Assembly (NCBI GenBank): GCA_025769875.1
Contig: JAGFNK010000007.1
Location: forward strand, 275,301-339,300
Direction of reading: 5' to 3'
Source of the DNA: Russula earlei
Taxonomy: Eukaryota; Basidiomycota; Agaricomycetes; Russulales; Russulaceae
DNA length: 64,000 nucleotides
Part shown: positions 33,488 to 45,356 of the stretch, piece after piece
Position numbering within the stretch: the stretch's first letter is position 1
How the letters are laid out: each line of letters starts with the position of its first letter
Notes under the pieces: model-generated
Databases searched by the model: none
Told to the model about the DNA's origin: nothing
What the model saw: the letters and a program-made list of their open reading frames with translations, nothing else
Made by a program: the position numbers and the translations under genes

Positions 33488-36400
33488 TCAGTGGGGGCTT
33501 CTGCAGTAGTCGGCTATGTGTCCTTGGTGATTGCAGAGAATGCAGACGGCGATCTTGGAGCATTCAAAGGTGTCATGTCCTCCGTCTTTGCACCAAGCAC
33601 ATCTGTCAGAGAGTCGGGGGGAAAATTGATACCACGAATCAAGGAGAGCTTGTTTGGTGTCCTGATGCTCTTGTTCGGTGAGTTGAGGCATGGTTCCAAA
33701 CAAGACTCGTGGTTCAAGGCGAGCCTTGGCGTTAGCTTTAGCCAGTTTGACTTCCGAATCCCTTAGGCCCCTTTTACCAACCGAGAATTCTTGAATCTTG
33801 AACTTGAACTTGGATTTTGGGATTTTCCGGGAGTGACAGGAATGACAGGTGTGATGTAAGTGACATAATAAACTAATATGAGTCTATTTCAAATATGAGT
33901 TATTTTCCGGTGTGATTTGCTGGGTTTACATGTGATATGTAAAATATTTTTTCTAACCCTTCCTTCCACTCCTTCCAAGTGGGGTATTGCAAGCATGTCA
34001 TAAGGCAGAATATGTGTCACCAATGTGTGGGTGCACATCTTTGTGCAAAATTTGTATGTGCAGCTCTGGTGAAAATGGGGCTGCAAGCACCCAGATGTTG
34101 AGCTCGAGTTGGACTGCTCGACCCCGAGTTTGACACTGACACATCATGTGTAACCCCAAATATGTGAGTATGCAAATGACAACAAAAACAAATGCATATT
34201 AATTTATTATATACATCATATCACTTAGATCACTCCTGTCACTCCTGTCACTCCTGGAAAATCCCGAAATCCAAGTTCAAGTTCAAGATTCAAGAATTCT
34301 CGGTTGGTAAAAGGGGACTTACTTCCCACATCATGTCGTGGTATCTCTCTCGAGCGGTGACAAGGGAGTTTGCCATTTGTCGTGTTTTCTTTATGGCAAA
34401 TCGATAGCAACGTACCTCGGCCTCTAGTGACAGGTCCTGTTCGAACCTGAGTGCCTCATCTGTTGAGATTATCATTGATTTGGTGTGTTACCACTACCCT
34501 GGGATGTTGTGATGTAATCACAGCTCAGACGCGTTGACGCGTCGGTTACATGGACCGGGCATCACCGGCTTAGCTCAGGCGCATGATGTGTCGGATCACG
34601 CGGTCCGGCTCAGCTCACATGCTGAGATCTGCGTTACTTACAATGATAAGTTAATTGATGACAATCGGTAGCTACTAACGACTGATCCTTGTATGATCTT
34701 TGTTTCTTATTGATGGTAGCTACCTGCAGTGTACTTAGAGACGCTCTGGAGTACTTAAGAGCGTCGTATTTCGATAGATCACTTCAGTCTTGTCTTACAC
34801 AATACTGAAGTGAGTACTTACTGTTTCCTATCTTATCTCTCGCATCTAATCACGTGTTGTAGATATCTTTTGATAGGTATTACTGAATTATAGTCTTGTC
34901 TTACACAATACTGAAATATCTTGTGATAGATCTTAAGGATCTTATCGCTCTTATCATAACCTGCGCCCATCTGCTTCTACAGGTTATGGGCCCTGACCGT
35001 GTCTAAATTCCAAAGTCGAAGATTCACACACAAGCTTACCATTTTTTCCCTCTTCACAAGCCTCTGTTATCAGACGACACCCTACTCCCTCGGTCCCTGG
35101 AGCCGAAGGATTGACGCGCGCGTTATCTATCACGCGTCAGGGGTACTGATTTGATCTTCAATAATCTGGCAACAACTGCTCTGTTAGCCCGGGTTGGCAA
35201 TTTGCAATTACCTAAAGTTCACTCACGGCACCCTCGCCTAATGTTTACGTTCCCTCCTCGATTTCGATCACTCGCTTGGTCATCTCGCTTACTGGCCATT
35301 ACCCCACATCCTGAATAATTATCGCGCGTCGCATTACAGTTACAGATGATAGCCCCTCCAGCAATACTTCTTAGGACGCTGAGGGAGAACACTTTTAGAC
35401 GCACGCGCTCTTGAAATATACATTCAGAAGGTCACATTGGCAGTAACAAAAATGACATCAAATTGTATACTTGCAAGCTCAAGTGGGAGGAACTCAAACG
35501 CGCATACGGCGGCGTCAGATCAATGTCAAGCGTTCTACACATGGGCATCCCTTACACGCACATTCCTAGACGTTAGACGACACACATCAGACGTTCCCGC
35601 GATTGCAACAAACGATGCATGGATCACTCTCCAATATAACCATTTATTCATATCGAATCTCCATTTCACCTCCTTATCTATCTAAACGTTACCCGACGCT
35701 TACTCGGCTGTCGCGTCGACAAATTCTAGCCTCCGGCGCTCCGATGGACCTTTCCACACACGATCCAGGTACGGATCAGTAATGAAGGTGGTCGTCGGGC
35801 CGGCCTCTCCGCCTCACAAAATACAGTCATTCCGGTAAAGACACACAACACTACGTCCGAAATACAATGCTGCTATTGCAATCAACTTGGGCACGCAGTC
35901 TGGACTACCGGAAGGAGAAGGCAACGAATACAAAAGTGACAGGCACTGACAGGAACGTCAGCGCGTACATAGTGGGCAATACTGCTCCTATCACCGAGGT
36001 ATCGGACGTCCGATGAATATGAGATTCTGGGTTTCCCTTTACGCTGGCGGCTAGATCTTGATCGACTACGGAGCTCCTCATCATATTAGTCCGTTCCGGA
36101 CCCCCGACTTCATTATTTGCGCTCCGGCCTCCAGATCTATTACTCTGGGAGGTTATACAGTCATCAGACAGATTGGGACTGGATCTGCGTCTGTCCTGCC
36201 GGCCGGAAGGCCTTGGAGATATCCTTATTAACCCTCATAGACATTCTACATGTACCGAAGGCCGATGCATGCGACTACACAGTGCGCGCGCTACTTCGGA
36301 ACGGGGGATGCATCACCTACACTCAAGAGGGGTGTTCAAATTTACACATCAAAGATCGGAAGATCGCGCACAGCTGGCTGGAGAACAATCTATTGTGTAT

Positions 36401-39400
36401 TAACTTCATAACTCCAGCTCTACACGCGCAAAGAAGTGTCCTATCATTTCACATCCAGCATCAGCGCATGGGACATATGTTTCCACCGCGCGTTAATCTA
36501 TCACAGTGATTCCGGTACTCGGATCTCGCTTGGCTTTACAGGATCGCGATCAGTTATCCTGTCCGGAGTATACACTCGGCAACCGAACACTTCTTTTCTG
36601 GGCTTCCCCTTAGCGATCGGATCCTCGGCTACAGATTATCTACAGCACCTTAGCCGATCTGCTGCACGCGAGATCAATTCGAGGCGCTAGCTATTGAGGC
36701 AACGCTGCGCTCACATACTTATCAGTTCATGGAGGGATCAAACATAGATTAACAATGCTAGATTCACCACAGGAGAATGGAGTGCCGGATAGATGGAATC
36801 GGACCCTTGAAGACAACACGCGCTCAAAGTTGCACGGCGCTGGTCTTAGCCTCGGGTTCTGGAGCATAATACTAACGCTGCCGTCCATACTAATGATCGG
36901 ACTCCATCACGCATTCTCTGTGCACACACACTTCATACACTGTGAACGGACGGACTGACTCCAGGTCGTCTCACAATTCCGCCTTCTTTAGATGTAGGGC
37001 GTATGTCTACACGCCTGACCATCGTAATCTTATCGCGCGACAAGCGCATACTGCATAGCCAGGGGACATGTTACAGACACTGCTCCGCCTGCACAACTCT
37101 TGGTCCCTACAGGACCGGTGACATTCTCTGCCTTACTTTCACATGAACCGGATCGTCGGCACTTCGTTCCGCACCTCCGGAAACCCCATTAGATTCCCTC
37201 ACACCACACTCACTCGACCTTACCCCACCTATACAGCCAGTTCCACACACTCCGCCACACCGTTTATGCCATCATCACTTAGCATTATTGGGACAATTCA
37301 TTGGTCCACCGCGTCCGCTCTCAGTTACACATCTTGGGTCTTATTCGCGTCCGCGTTCCGAATGTTTCGGAGGGACTGCATACACAGATCCGAGAGGGCG
37401 CTTATCACATACGGCTCGGCTATGCGGAAGCGATCACTAGGCTACATATCGGGAAGGCACTTTATCGGATTCTGCCGATGAGTGGCAAGTCGCGTGTCAA
37501 ATATGTGATCGACGCGCTTGCGAAAATTGGTACCTGGGATCAATTGATCTTATAGATCTTATCGGAATGGGTGTGCAGCACGCAAATCTTGGAGATTTCG
37601 CGCGCGTTTCAATTGCACAGGGGTTCACCCAATTTACAAGGCATTGACATTGATGAAACCTTCTCACCAGTAGCCAGGTCCGAGTCTTAGCGACTCTTGT
37701 TCAGCGTTGGCCGCGCGAACACATTGGGAAATCAACGGACGTCTTGTCGGCGTTCCTATTTGGCTCACTGGGTGACAAGATTTAGTTTTATTGGAGCAAC
37801 CGCAAGGCTTCATCACACCGGACGGACAAGAAAGCTTTTCTCTTGGTCTTACACAGGCCTATCGTACATGGGACTTACGTTCTCATGGAGTCCTTAGTGA
37901 CTCGCGTTTACATGCACAGCATTCTCATGCGGGCATCGACTTAGCACGCACGCATTCTCATGCGGGCTTCACAAGTCATACGCACGCATTCTCATGCGGG
38001 CTTCACGTTCATATGCACGCATTCTCATGCGGGCATCAGTTTCACGTGCACGCATTCCCATGCGGGCACTTATCTCGGCTTCGCGCTCACGCATTCTCAT
38101 GCGGACATATGTCATCGCCAAAGACGCAGGGGGATCCATTGCCATTTCCTTATCAGTTCACATCCTCTCTGCCGATGACATCATTATCTTAGGCGACCCT
38201 CGCAGGTCTCGACGCTCACATCTACGGGCAGCGCTCACATCTACGGGCACATATACATCCTTGTCTATACGCTACGAGTTGACAGATCTAGGCGAGATCG
38301 CGTCATATCTCGGGATCCGCGTTACACGCGATCGCTCGGCTAACACAGACATCGATCATTCAAGGTACATCTCGGATCTCTTCGGGATGGCGGATTCCAC
38401 TCCGCTCCACTCCTGTAATCTCGGAGGTCTTACCTCGGGATGGCGGACTTCCGTTCCGCTTCCGCATTCCGCTCCGTTCTGACGCGGAAGTCCAGTTGAT
38501 CAAGCACTCCGGAGACGCAACGCCTATGGCGATTAGGCAATATATTAATGTTTTAACGGCAGCCTCCCTTATGTGCAGATCTGAACACTTCACTGGACAC
38601 TTTCCTGGCAGTCTCTCGACTGCGTCTACACTTTCCTGGCAGTCTCTCGACTGTGCGTTTACACGCGTTCACACGCGTTCACACTTTCCTTTGCAGTCTC
38701 TCGCCTGCATACACATATTCATTTGGAGTCTTTCGACTCATTTCCTTTGGAGTCTTTCAACTCGCAGTCTCTCGACTCACCCACTCTTTAATCACTTGCA
38801 TTTCACTGCAATACCTACCTCATCAAGACGTCCACCTGCTGATGGTCTTACCACGCCTGCACGCCCACGCGCGACACCAGTCCTTTCGTTACTGGGTTAG
38901 ATCTCTCTTGATCTAATCTACCGACTGTCTCAATCACGGGGGGATGTTGAGATTATCATTGATTTGGTGTGTTACCACTACCCTGGGACTGTTGTGATGT
39001 AATCACAGCTCAGACGCGTTGACTGCGTCGGTTACATGGACCGGGCATCACCGGCTTAGCTCAGGCGCATGACGCGTCGGATCACGCGGTCCGGCTCAGC
39101 TCACATGCTGAGATCTGCGTTACTTACAATGATAAGTTAATTGATGACAATCGGTAGCTACTAACGACTGATCCTTGTATGATCTTTGTTTCTTATTGAT
39201 GGTAGCTACCTGCAGTGTACTTAGAGACGCTCTGGAGTACTTAAGAGCATCGTATTTCGATAGATCACTTCAGTCTTGTCTTACACAATACTGAAGTGAG
39301 TACTTACTGTTTCCTATCTTATCTCTCGCATCTAATCACGCGTTGTAGATATCTTTTGATAGGTATTACTGAATTATAGTCTTGTCTTACACAATACTGA

Positions 39401-40207
39401 AATATCTTTTGATAGATCTTAAGGATCTTATCGCTCTTATCATAACCTGCGCCCATCTGCTTCAACATCATCTATCGCTTTAGTGTGTCTGAGACCTTCT
39501 TTGAATAAGAAGGCATCCTTTTGCATAAGGAGAGGGCGAGGGTAAGGATCAGCTCGAGCTTGAATGGGAATGCGGTGAGTGGGACATCCAGGGCCATAGG
39601 TGGCTAGGAGAGAGGGAAAGCTGTGTGTGAGATCAGGGAGGATGAAGCGAGGAGGGAGTGTATCTTCTTCATTTCCTGGGTCTGGGATTAGTAACTCTAG
39701 TCCTAGGTCTCCTTCTTCCCATCCTTCTCCAAGTTCTTCTAGCTCTGAACGTTGTGCATGGTTGATGGTTGGTTCGTAGACAGGAGGTGGTGTTCTTTCG
39801 AGGTTCATTGGAGCGAAGTTCTCGTCGAGTACAATCACGCTTTCAACTTGTTGGATGGTGGGTGTAGTGGTGCGTGGGGGAATTGGAATAGGGTCAGGTG
39901 AAGGGGTGCGAACGTGATAGGATGGACTGCGAGTTCTTATGGGTGTGTTGGTTCCTCGAGTGGGGGATTGATTGCCGAAGGCATGTAGTATCATGGTGAG
40001 GGAGTCGTCTTCCCACAGTTCACGTGCTTGGACAATCATGGCGGCATGTTGTGCGGCACGTCGGATAAGTAGTCTAGTGTTGATAGTGGCTGCTGTTGAG
40101 GGGGATGGCTCTCTAGACAGCAGCAAGTGGATGAGCATAGGAGAATATGGAGGGGTTGGTACTAGGGTGGCAGAGGAAGTGGTGGGAGAGTTCTGGGTAG
40201 ACGACAT
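33488..40207 (-). CDS. Gypsy 2 extra ORF with two zinc knuckles, 383 aa
   Basis: The frame starts at ATG 40207, 58 bp after the pol stop. It reads to 39468, resumes at 34455 after copia 3, reads to 34319, resumes at 33762 after the MITE and ends at 33488. Each junction is in frame when one copy of the target duplication is removed, which also confirms those element borders. Residues 1-180 are Ser/Thr/Pro-rich; a charged helix-like region follows (DEALRFEQDLSLEAEVRCYR, DSEVKLAKANAKARLE). The C-terminus has CAWCKDGGHDTFEC and CILCNHQGHIADYC, both CX2CX4HX4C. Its position after integrase is unusual. A second nucleic-acid-binding (gag-like or chaperone) protein is the likely role; the family is not recognised. 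Confidence 0.75.
33766..34318. mobile_element. MITE, PIF/Harbinger-like, 553 bp
   Basis: Terminal inverted repeats of about 105-115 bp (33766-33872 and 34205-34318) begin GGCCCCTTTTACC and GTCCCCTTTTACC. The flanking duplication is TTA (33763-33765 and 34319-34321), the type used by PIF/Harbinger. Removing the element plus one TTA restores the frame of the gypsy 2 extra ORF. There is no coding capacity. Confidence 0.85.
34461..34981 (+). repeat. Copia 3 5' LTR
   Basis: 521 bp, two bases shorter than the 3' LTR. Both length differences are at CpG-type sites: GACGCG against GACTGCG, and GGATG against GGACTG. Confidence 0.92.
37919..38106 (+). repeat. Hairpin minisatellite in copia 3, 6 units
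   Basis: Six units of GCATTCTCATGCGGGC or close variants, about 33 bp apart. Confidence 0.75.
38609..38775 (+). repeat. Second hairpin series in copia 3
   Basis: CAGTCTCTCGACTG at 38609-38622 and 38640-38653, GAGTCTTTCGACTC at 38726-38739, then GAGTCTTTCAACTC and CAGTCTCTCGACTC. Each is a 5 bp stem around TCTC or TTTC, the same loop as in the first series. Confidence 0.65.
38945..39467 (+). repeat. Copia 3 3' LTR
   Basis: 523 bp; followed by the duplicated TCATC and the continuing gypsy 2 ORF. Confidence 0.92.
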
Positions 40208-40264
40208 GTTTGTTGTATTTGGGGGATGGAGTGGTAGGGAATAGTCGTTTGTGAGTGGTGTTTT

Positions 40265-43200
40265 TTATACTTGGGGTCGTCCAGCTGAGGCGGAATAGTA
40301 TTCTTTTAGAAGTTCCGGGGCGTTGAGATTGTAGTGGTTCACCCATGAGTCATCTGGCGTAGGGTACCCTTTCCAATGTACAAGGTATTGCAGTTTACGT
40401 GTTCGTCCAAATCTTCTTGTGTCTAGAATTGCTTCAATTTCGTATTCTTCCTCATTTTTGATGGTTGGTGGAGGTCGTGTTAATGGCGTGCCATATTCCT
40501 CTGTCTCCTTATAAGGGAGAAGTAGGTTGACGTGAAAGACGTCATGTATCTTCATTGACGGCGGGAGTTGTAATTGATATGCAACTTTGGAAATTCTTTT
40601 CGTGATGGGAAATGGGCCGTATCTTTTGGGCATTAGTTTGCGTGTTCCTCATGTTTTGAGGTTTTTTGCTTCTAGCCAAACAAGGGTCCCTTCTTCCATT
40701 TCTTTGATGTTGGGTCTTAGGGGTTGTTGTTTACGTTCAAGAAGTTGTTGGGCATCTTGTCTTGCTTCTTCTAGTTGTTTTAGGCGATCGGTGGATGAAG
40801 GTACGTTATTGTCTTCTAGACTGATGTTGATTTGGGGTCTGAATCCCATGAGGAGTTCGTGTGGTGATCTTCGTGACGTTTCATGTTTCCATGAGTTGTG
40901 TGCGTATTCTGCCAAAGGGAGCATTTTCACCCAGGAATGCGGGTGAGTCATGGTCCAGGGTCTTAGGTATTGTTCTAGCCATGCGTTCATGCGTTCTGTC
41001 TGTCCATCGGTTTGGGGGTGGAACGCGGTGGACATGTTTTGTTTGATGCCTAGATTTTTGCATATGGCTTTAGAGAAGTTTGATGCAAATCGAGGGTCTC
41101 TGTCGGAGATGATTCTTTTGGGAATGCCAAACCAAGGCATGAGGTGTTTCAGATACTCGTGTGCAACGCCTGTTCCATCAATCATTTTGTTGCATGGGAT
41201 GAATTTTGTTGCTTTAGAGCATCCTTGATCAACTATGGTAAGGACACTGTCAAACCCTTCTGATTTTGGTAGGTCAGTGATAAGGTCCATTGATACGTAT
41301 TGAAAGGGGCCTTGTTCAACGTGTGTGTTGAGTGGAAAGGTCGTGGCTTTCTTTCTGGGTATATTGGTTTTGGACTCCTGACATTTGGCGCAACCTTTGA
41401 CGTATTGTTCTACAAATTGTCATAGTCTGGGCCCTTCGTAATGCTGTTTGACTAAGTCCCAGGTGTTAGCTATTCCTGGGTGTCCTGCGAAGGGAGTGTT
41501 GTGGAATTGTCTTAGAATTTCTCGTCATTTGTCAGGCTTGTCTGGTAGGTAGGTTTTTTTTGCGAATATTTCGGGTGGTAGTAGAGTGGTTTTTTGTTCT
41601 TCTACCCCCTTGTTAAGGTCTTTGCGACGAGAAAGTGCATCGGCGATAGTGTGTGTATGTCCAGGGACATGTTCCAGGGTAATGTTAAAGTCTTGCATGT
41701 ATTGCATCCATCTGGCTTGTCGTCCTGTTAATTTCTGTGGTTCTTTAAAATGAGTGAGATTTTTGTGGTCTGTTCTTATTCTGACTGGTTTGTCGGCTCC
41801 TAGGAAAAATGGTCGTCTGCTTTTTAATCCAAAAATCACTGCTGCTAGTTCCTTATCATGAGTGTCGTAATTTCTCTCTGCATCCAATAGTGTCCTAGAA
41901 TAGTATGCGATTGGGTGAAAACCATCTTCGTATTCTTGGGATATAACTGCTCCTATGGCGAATCCTGACGCATCAGTGTCTAAAATGAATTGTTTCGTCC
42001 AATTTGGGGTGCGGAGTACTGGATAAGATACACAAGTTTCCTTTAGGATTTGAAAGGCTTGGTCTTCTTTTGTCGTCCATTCCCACTGTCTGTTCTTCTT
42101 TGTTAAGTCATTCAGTGGTCTCGCTTTGATGGAAAAGTTGGGTATAAAATTTCGATAAAAGTTACAGAATCCCAGGAAACTTCTGACTTCTTTTAGCGTA
42201 GATGGAGTTGGCCAATCTTTAATTCCTTTGACTTTGACGGGGTCCATAGTTATTTTTCCTTCTCCTATGATCACTCCGAGGTATTCTACCTTCTTTTTGT
42301 GAAATTGACATTTTTCCGGTTTAAGATAGAGATCATGTTGTTTCAGCTTAGACAGTATGTGATTGACTTTGAGTGCGTGTTCAGTTTCATCATTTTGTGT
42401 GGCAATGATGATGTCGTCCATGTAGATCTTCAACCATCCTTGTGCGAGCTCTTCTTGGAAAATGTCGTCCATCATAGTTTGAAAGGTAGCTGGAGAATTC
42501 ATTAGTCCAAAGAACATTACTGTAGGTTCAAATAGCCCGTCGCTGGTTTTGAAGGCTGCTTTCCATTCATCTCCTTCTTTGATTCGAATATTGTTGTAGC
42601 CCCATCTGATGTCGAATTTAGTGAAAAGTTCTTTTCCTGCTAAGGCGTGAATAAGTTCTGGGATTAAAGGTAACGGATATACGTTGGGTATTGTCCATTT
42701 GTTCAGATTTCTATAATCTTGTACCGGTCGAAATTTTCCGTCCTTTTTTTTTATAAGGAAGAATCCACTGGCGTACGGCGAGTTGGATCTTCTTATTCGC
42801 TTAAGCCATAGGTTTTGTTCAAGGAATTTTCCTTGTTCTTCTTTTTCTTTCGGCGAAAGGGGATATACTCTGCAGTTGATCGTTGTAGGGGCATCGGACT
42901 TTAGGTCAATGGCATGATCCCATTTTCTTGGTCCGGGAAATCTTTCCGATTCTTGTTCCATGAATACTTGTCCATATTGATGGTATTGAAGGGGAACTAT
43001 TTCTTGCCAAGTTTGTGCTTTGCCTTGGATCTGTGATTCTGCCAGTTGTTGCGCTATGGTAGTTTTACGTATCTGGGTTTGTAGCCATAGTTCGTCGCCT
43101 TCTTCCCAGTCTGTTAACACTTTGATCCATGCCGGAATTTCTTGGTTTCCTTTAAGGGTGACTCTTCCCATGATGGTCCCCTTGGACCAATTTATTCTTG

Positions 43201-43576
43201 GGTTTGTTGATTCTAGGAATGGATATCCCAGGATGATATCGTCTTGTCCTATGTCTGTAACCAAGAATTGGTGCGTGTGTTTTTGTCCCAATAACTTCAA
43301 CTCTAATTGGACGGTCTGGGTAACTTTCCCTCAGCAGTTTAACGTTCCATCGACGTTTTTGACGTTTCTGGTCGGAATTAACTTTTTGGTTTGTAGGTGT
43401 AATTCCTTCGTCAATCGAGGGGATATGAAGCATTCAGTAGCCCCACTATCTATCAGGGCTTTTCTTTCGGCTTTGTTCGATCCAATGTAAATAGTAGTCA
43501 TCACTGATATTGACTTTCTTTGAGACTTGTACATGGGATCAATACCTAAAGCTTGAGCAATCACCGTTATGCTCAA
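40265..43576 (-). pseudogene. pol: Gypsy 2 pol: protease, RT, RNase H, integrase, chromodomain
   Basis: One frame runs the whole length from 43576 to 40265. Protease: ALIDSGATECFISPRL and TDIGQDDIILGYPFL. RT: DYRNLN, FTKFDIRWGYNNIRI, YMDDIIIA. RNase H: DTDASGFAIGAV and RTDHKNLTHF. Integrase: VKGCAKCQESK, SMDLITDLP, IISDRDPRFAS, HPQTDGQTERMN. Chromodomain: YEIEAILDTR..YLVHWKGYPTPDDSW. In-frame TGA stops stand at 43333-43331, 41527-41525, 41422-41420 and 40651-40649. Arginine CGA fits all four places, and no frameshift was found, so the damage looks purely like C-to-T change at CpG. The pol start overlaps the gag end by four bases. Confidence 0.93.
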
Positions 43577-45281
43577 GCGTCCGAAAAATCCTCCTGATTC
43601 TCTTCGCCATCTCCTGTCAGGGCTTTAATAAAAGCTTCCCTTTCCTCCATTGATAGTGCTTTCGCTGCTTTTGCTGCCTTGGCGACATTGTTGGTAATGC
43701 TTTCTTCGATTATCTCCACAGTGGGAGATTCAGATGTGATGTTGGTCGTGTCGGCGGCGCGTGCGCGAGTCATTTCGCATTTCGGCTTCGAGGGACAGTC
43801 ACAGGCTAGGTGTCCTCGAAGGGCGCAGTGGAAGCATCTTCCTTCTTCTCTGTGTTTCTGTTTTTCGGTTTCGGTGACTGCTTTGCGAGCGGCGCCTGCA
43901 CTGGTGTCCATCGCGTTCGGGTCGCATGGCAAAGTCGTGGGCGCGCGGGTGTGGCGTTGCCTTGATTGTTCCCGCGGTTGGCCCATGCCGAGTTGACTAG
44001 TCGTCCCCAGGGCCTGTTGTTCTGAGGTTGATTGGGGTTGCGTCCGCGCATGCTGGAATGGTCGGACAGGATTGCGCGTTTGCGCATCCAGACCCTGTGA
44101 TGCTTCTGTGCTGCTGCAACCCAGTCCACGAAGGAAGTAGGATCCTCAAGGTCAAGGCACGATTCGACCAAGCTTCGTGGGAGTCCCCAGGTGAAAAGTC
44201 GCATTACTGTGGGCTTGTCTACATCGAGCCCTGCGCGTCTTGCCAACAATTGGAATTCTGAGATGTAGTCATCGAGTAGGCCATCTTTCATTTTTAGTTC
44301 TTTAAGTTGGTCCTGGGCCTTCTCGCATTCCGCGTAGTCGGTGAACATGCGGCGGAATTGTTGTCGCATGGCTTCCCATGCTGTCAGTCCGAGTGGAATG
44401 TTGGTGGGATCACTTTGCACATCTTCGAGCCACTGATCCATGGCTTCGAGCCATCCTTCGACTTTGGGTCCTTTCATCAGTGAGAGAAAATATGCACACT
44501 TTTTGATGGGGTCCCTGGCAATCTTACTGTTGTGGTTCATGGACATAAACCTGTTGAACGCGACCAAAAACACATGTGTACGCGCGCGGTCGCCGTTGAA
44601 AAAGTCGGGGGGAATTCCCTTGAGTTTTCCGTTGTTGGGACCGCGTGCGTTGCGGTCGTGGTCTGCGCGTGTGTCGTAGTCGTCGGGGTCGGGGTCAGGG
44701 CTTGGGGGTCGTATTCCGCAGCCTCCCATTCCGGGGAATGAGGCGCGAGTGGGGGGTTGTGCTGTCCCGGATGATGCGGGTTGTGGTTGGACAGGGTCGG
44801 GGTCAACGGCGGCGACGAAGACGTTCATCGTTGTCGTTGGTTTGAGCTCCATCGGAGCGTGGGTGGTGGGGGCCGGTCCTGGCATCAGGGCGTGGCTTGG
44901 AGCTCTGGACCTAGGGAGGGGTGTTCCTGAGGCTGTCAGTGTGGCGATGTTAATGCCTCGAAGAGGACTTTGTTGAAGCCTGAAGGCCGGTCGAGCGACA
45001 CGTGTCGCTTCCCATGAGTCTCCGTGTCTTTCGATTTCGAACCAAAGGCCGTAAAGGTGGCCTAGGGCTACTTTGGCACCCTTCCAGTTGGCATAATAGC
45101 CAGTCCATGGTATGCTGTCTTTCTGTATCATATAGAATTTGACACCATTGTTGAACATAGTTATGCTAGGGACATTCTTCTCTTGATCAGGTAGCAGCTC
45201 GAAGGGACACTTGAGGGCAGCCAGTCCTTCAATGGTTGGGACTTGGTACCCTTTGGTCTTCCAGTCTCGAGTTGTAGTCAT
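43573..45281 (-). pseudogene. gag: Gypsy 2 gag with zinc knuckle
   Basis: ATG at 45281. An N-terminal region of about 200 residues (MTTTRDWKTKGYQVPTIEGL.., then a Pro-rich linker) precedes a capsid-like domain (FNGDRARTHVFLVAFNRFM, AWEAMRQQFRRMF, LLDDYISEFQLLARRAGL). Near 43930 the reading moves to the next frame, which holds the knuckle CFHCALRGHLACDC (CX2CX4HX4C) and ends at 43573, overlapping the pol frame. The switch between WANRGNNQGNATP and TTLPCDPNAMD means one frameshift, by mutation or sequence error; I could not pin it to one base. Confidence 0.88.
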
Positions 45282-45356
45282 GTTGGAAGAAATCGATATA
45301 TTTCCTGGCGAGCGTGTGGTTTGGGGTCAAGGGTTCGAGTGCTAAGCTTGTTCTAA

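Larger units (their letters stand above)
34461..39467 (+). mobile_element. Copia 3: Ty1/copia-like element, LTR subfamily B
   Basis: LTRs are 34461-34981 and 38945-39467 (521 and 523 bp), with target duplication TCATC (34456-34460 and 39468-39472). The internal part is very close to copias 1 and 2, but the first 100 bp of the LTR differ (ATTATCATTGATTTGG instead of ATTACCACTGCTTTGG), so this is a separate LTR subfamily. It carries the same primer site, polypurine tract (38936-38944), integrase and RT traces and shared stops. It interrupts the extra ORF of gypsy 2. Confidence 0.93.

Noticed and set aside
16367..38106. Regularly spaced repeats resembling a CRISPR array
   Set aside because: Units are 16 bp hairpins inside copia elements with related spacers, in a eukaryotic genome; no cas genes.
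40649..43333. UGA recoding (selenocysteine or programmed readthrough) in gypsy 2 pol
   Set aside because: Four TGA codons at different domains, all explained by CGA to TGA; no recoding element seen.
42299..44976. ORFs on the plus strand through gypsy 2 gag and pol
   Set aside because: Antisense shadows of the element's coding frames.
45300..45356. T-arm-like word GGTTCGAGTGCT next to the gypsy 2 5' LTR as a tRNA or primer site
   Set aside because: No cloverleaf can be drawn and no CCA-complement (TGG) adjoins the LTR; I could not identify the gypsy primer sites.
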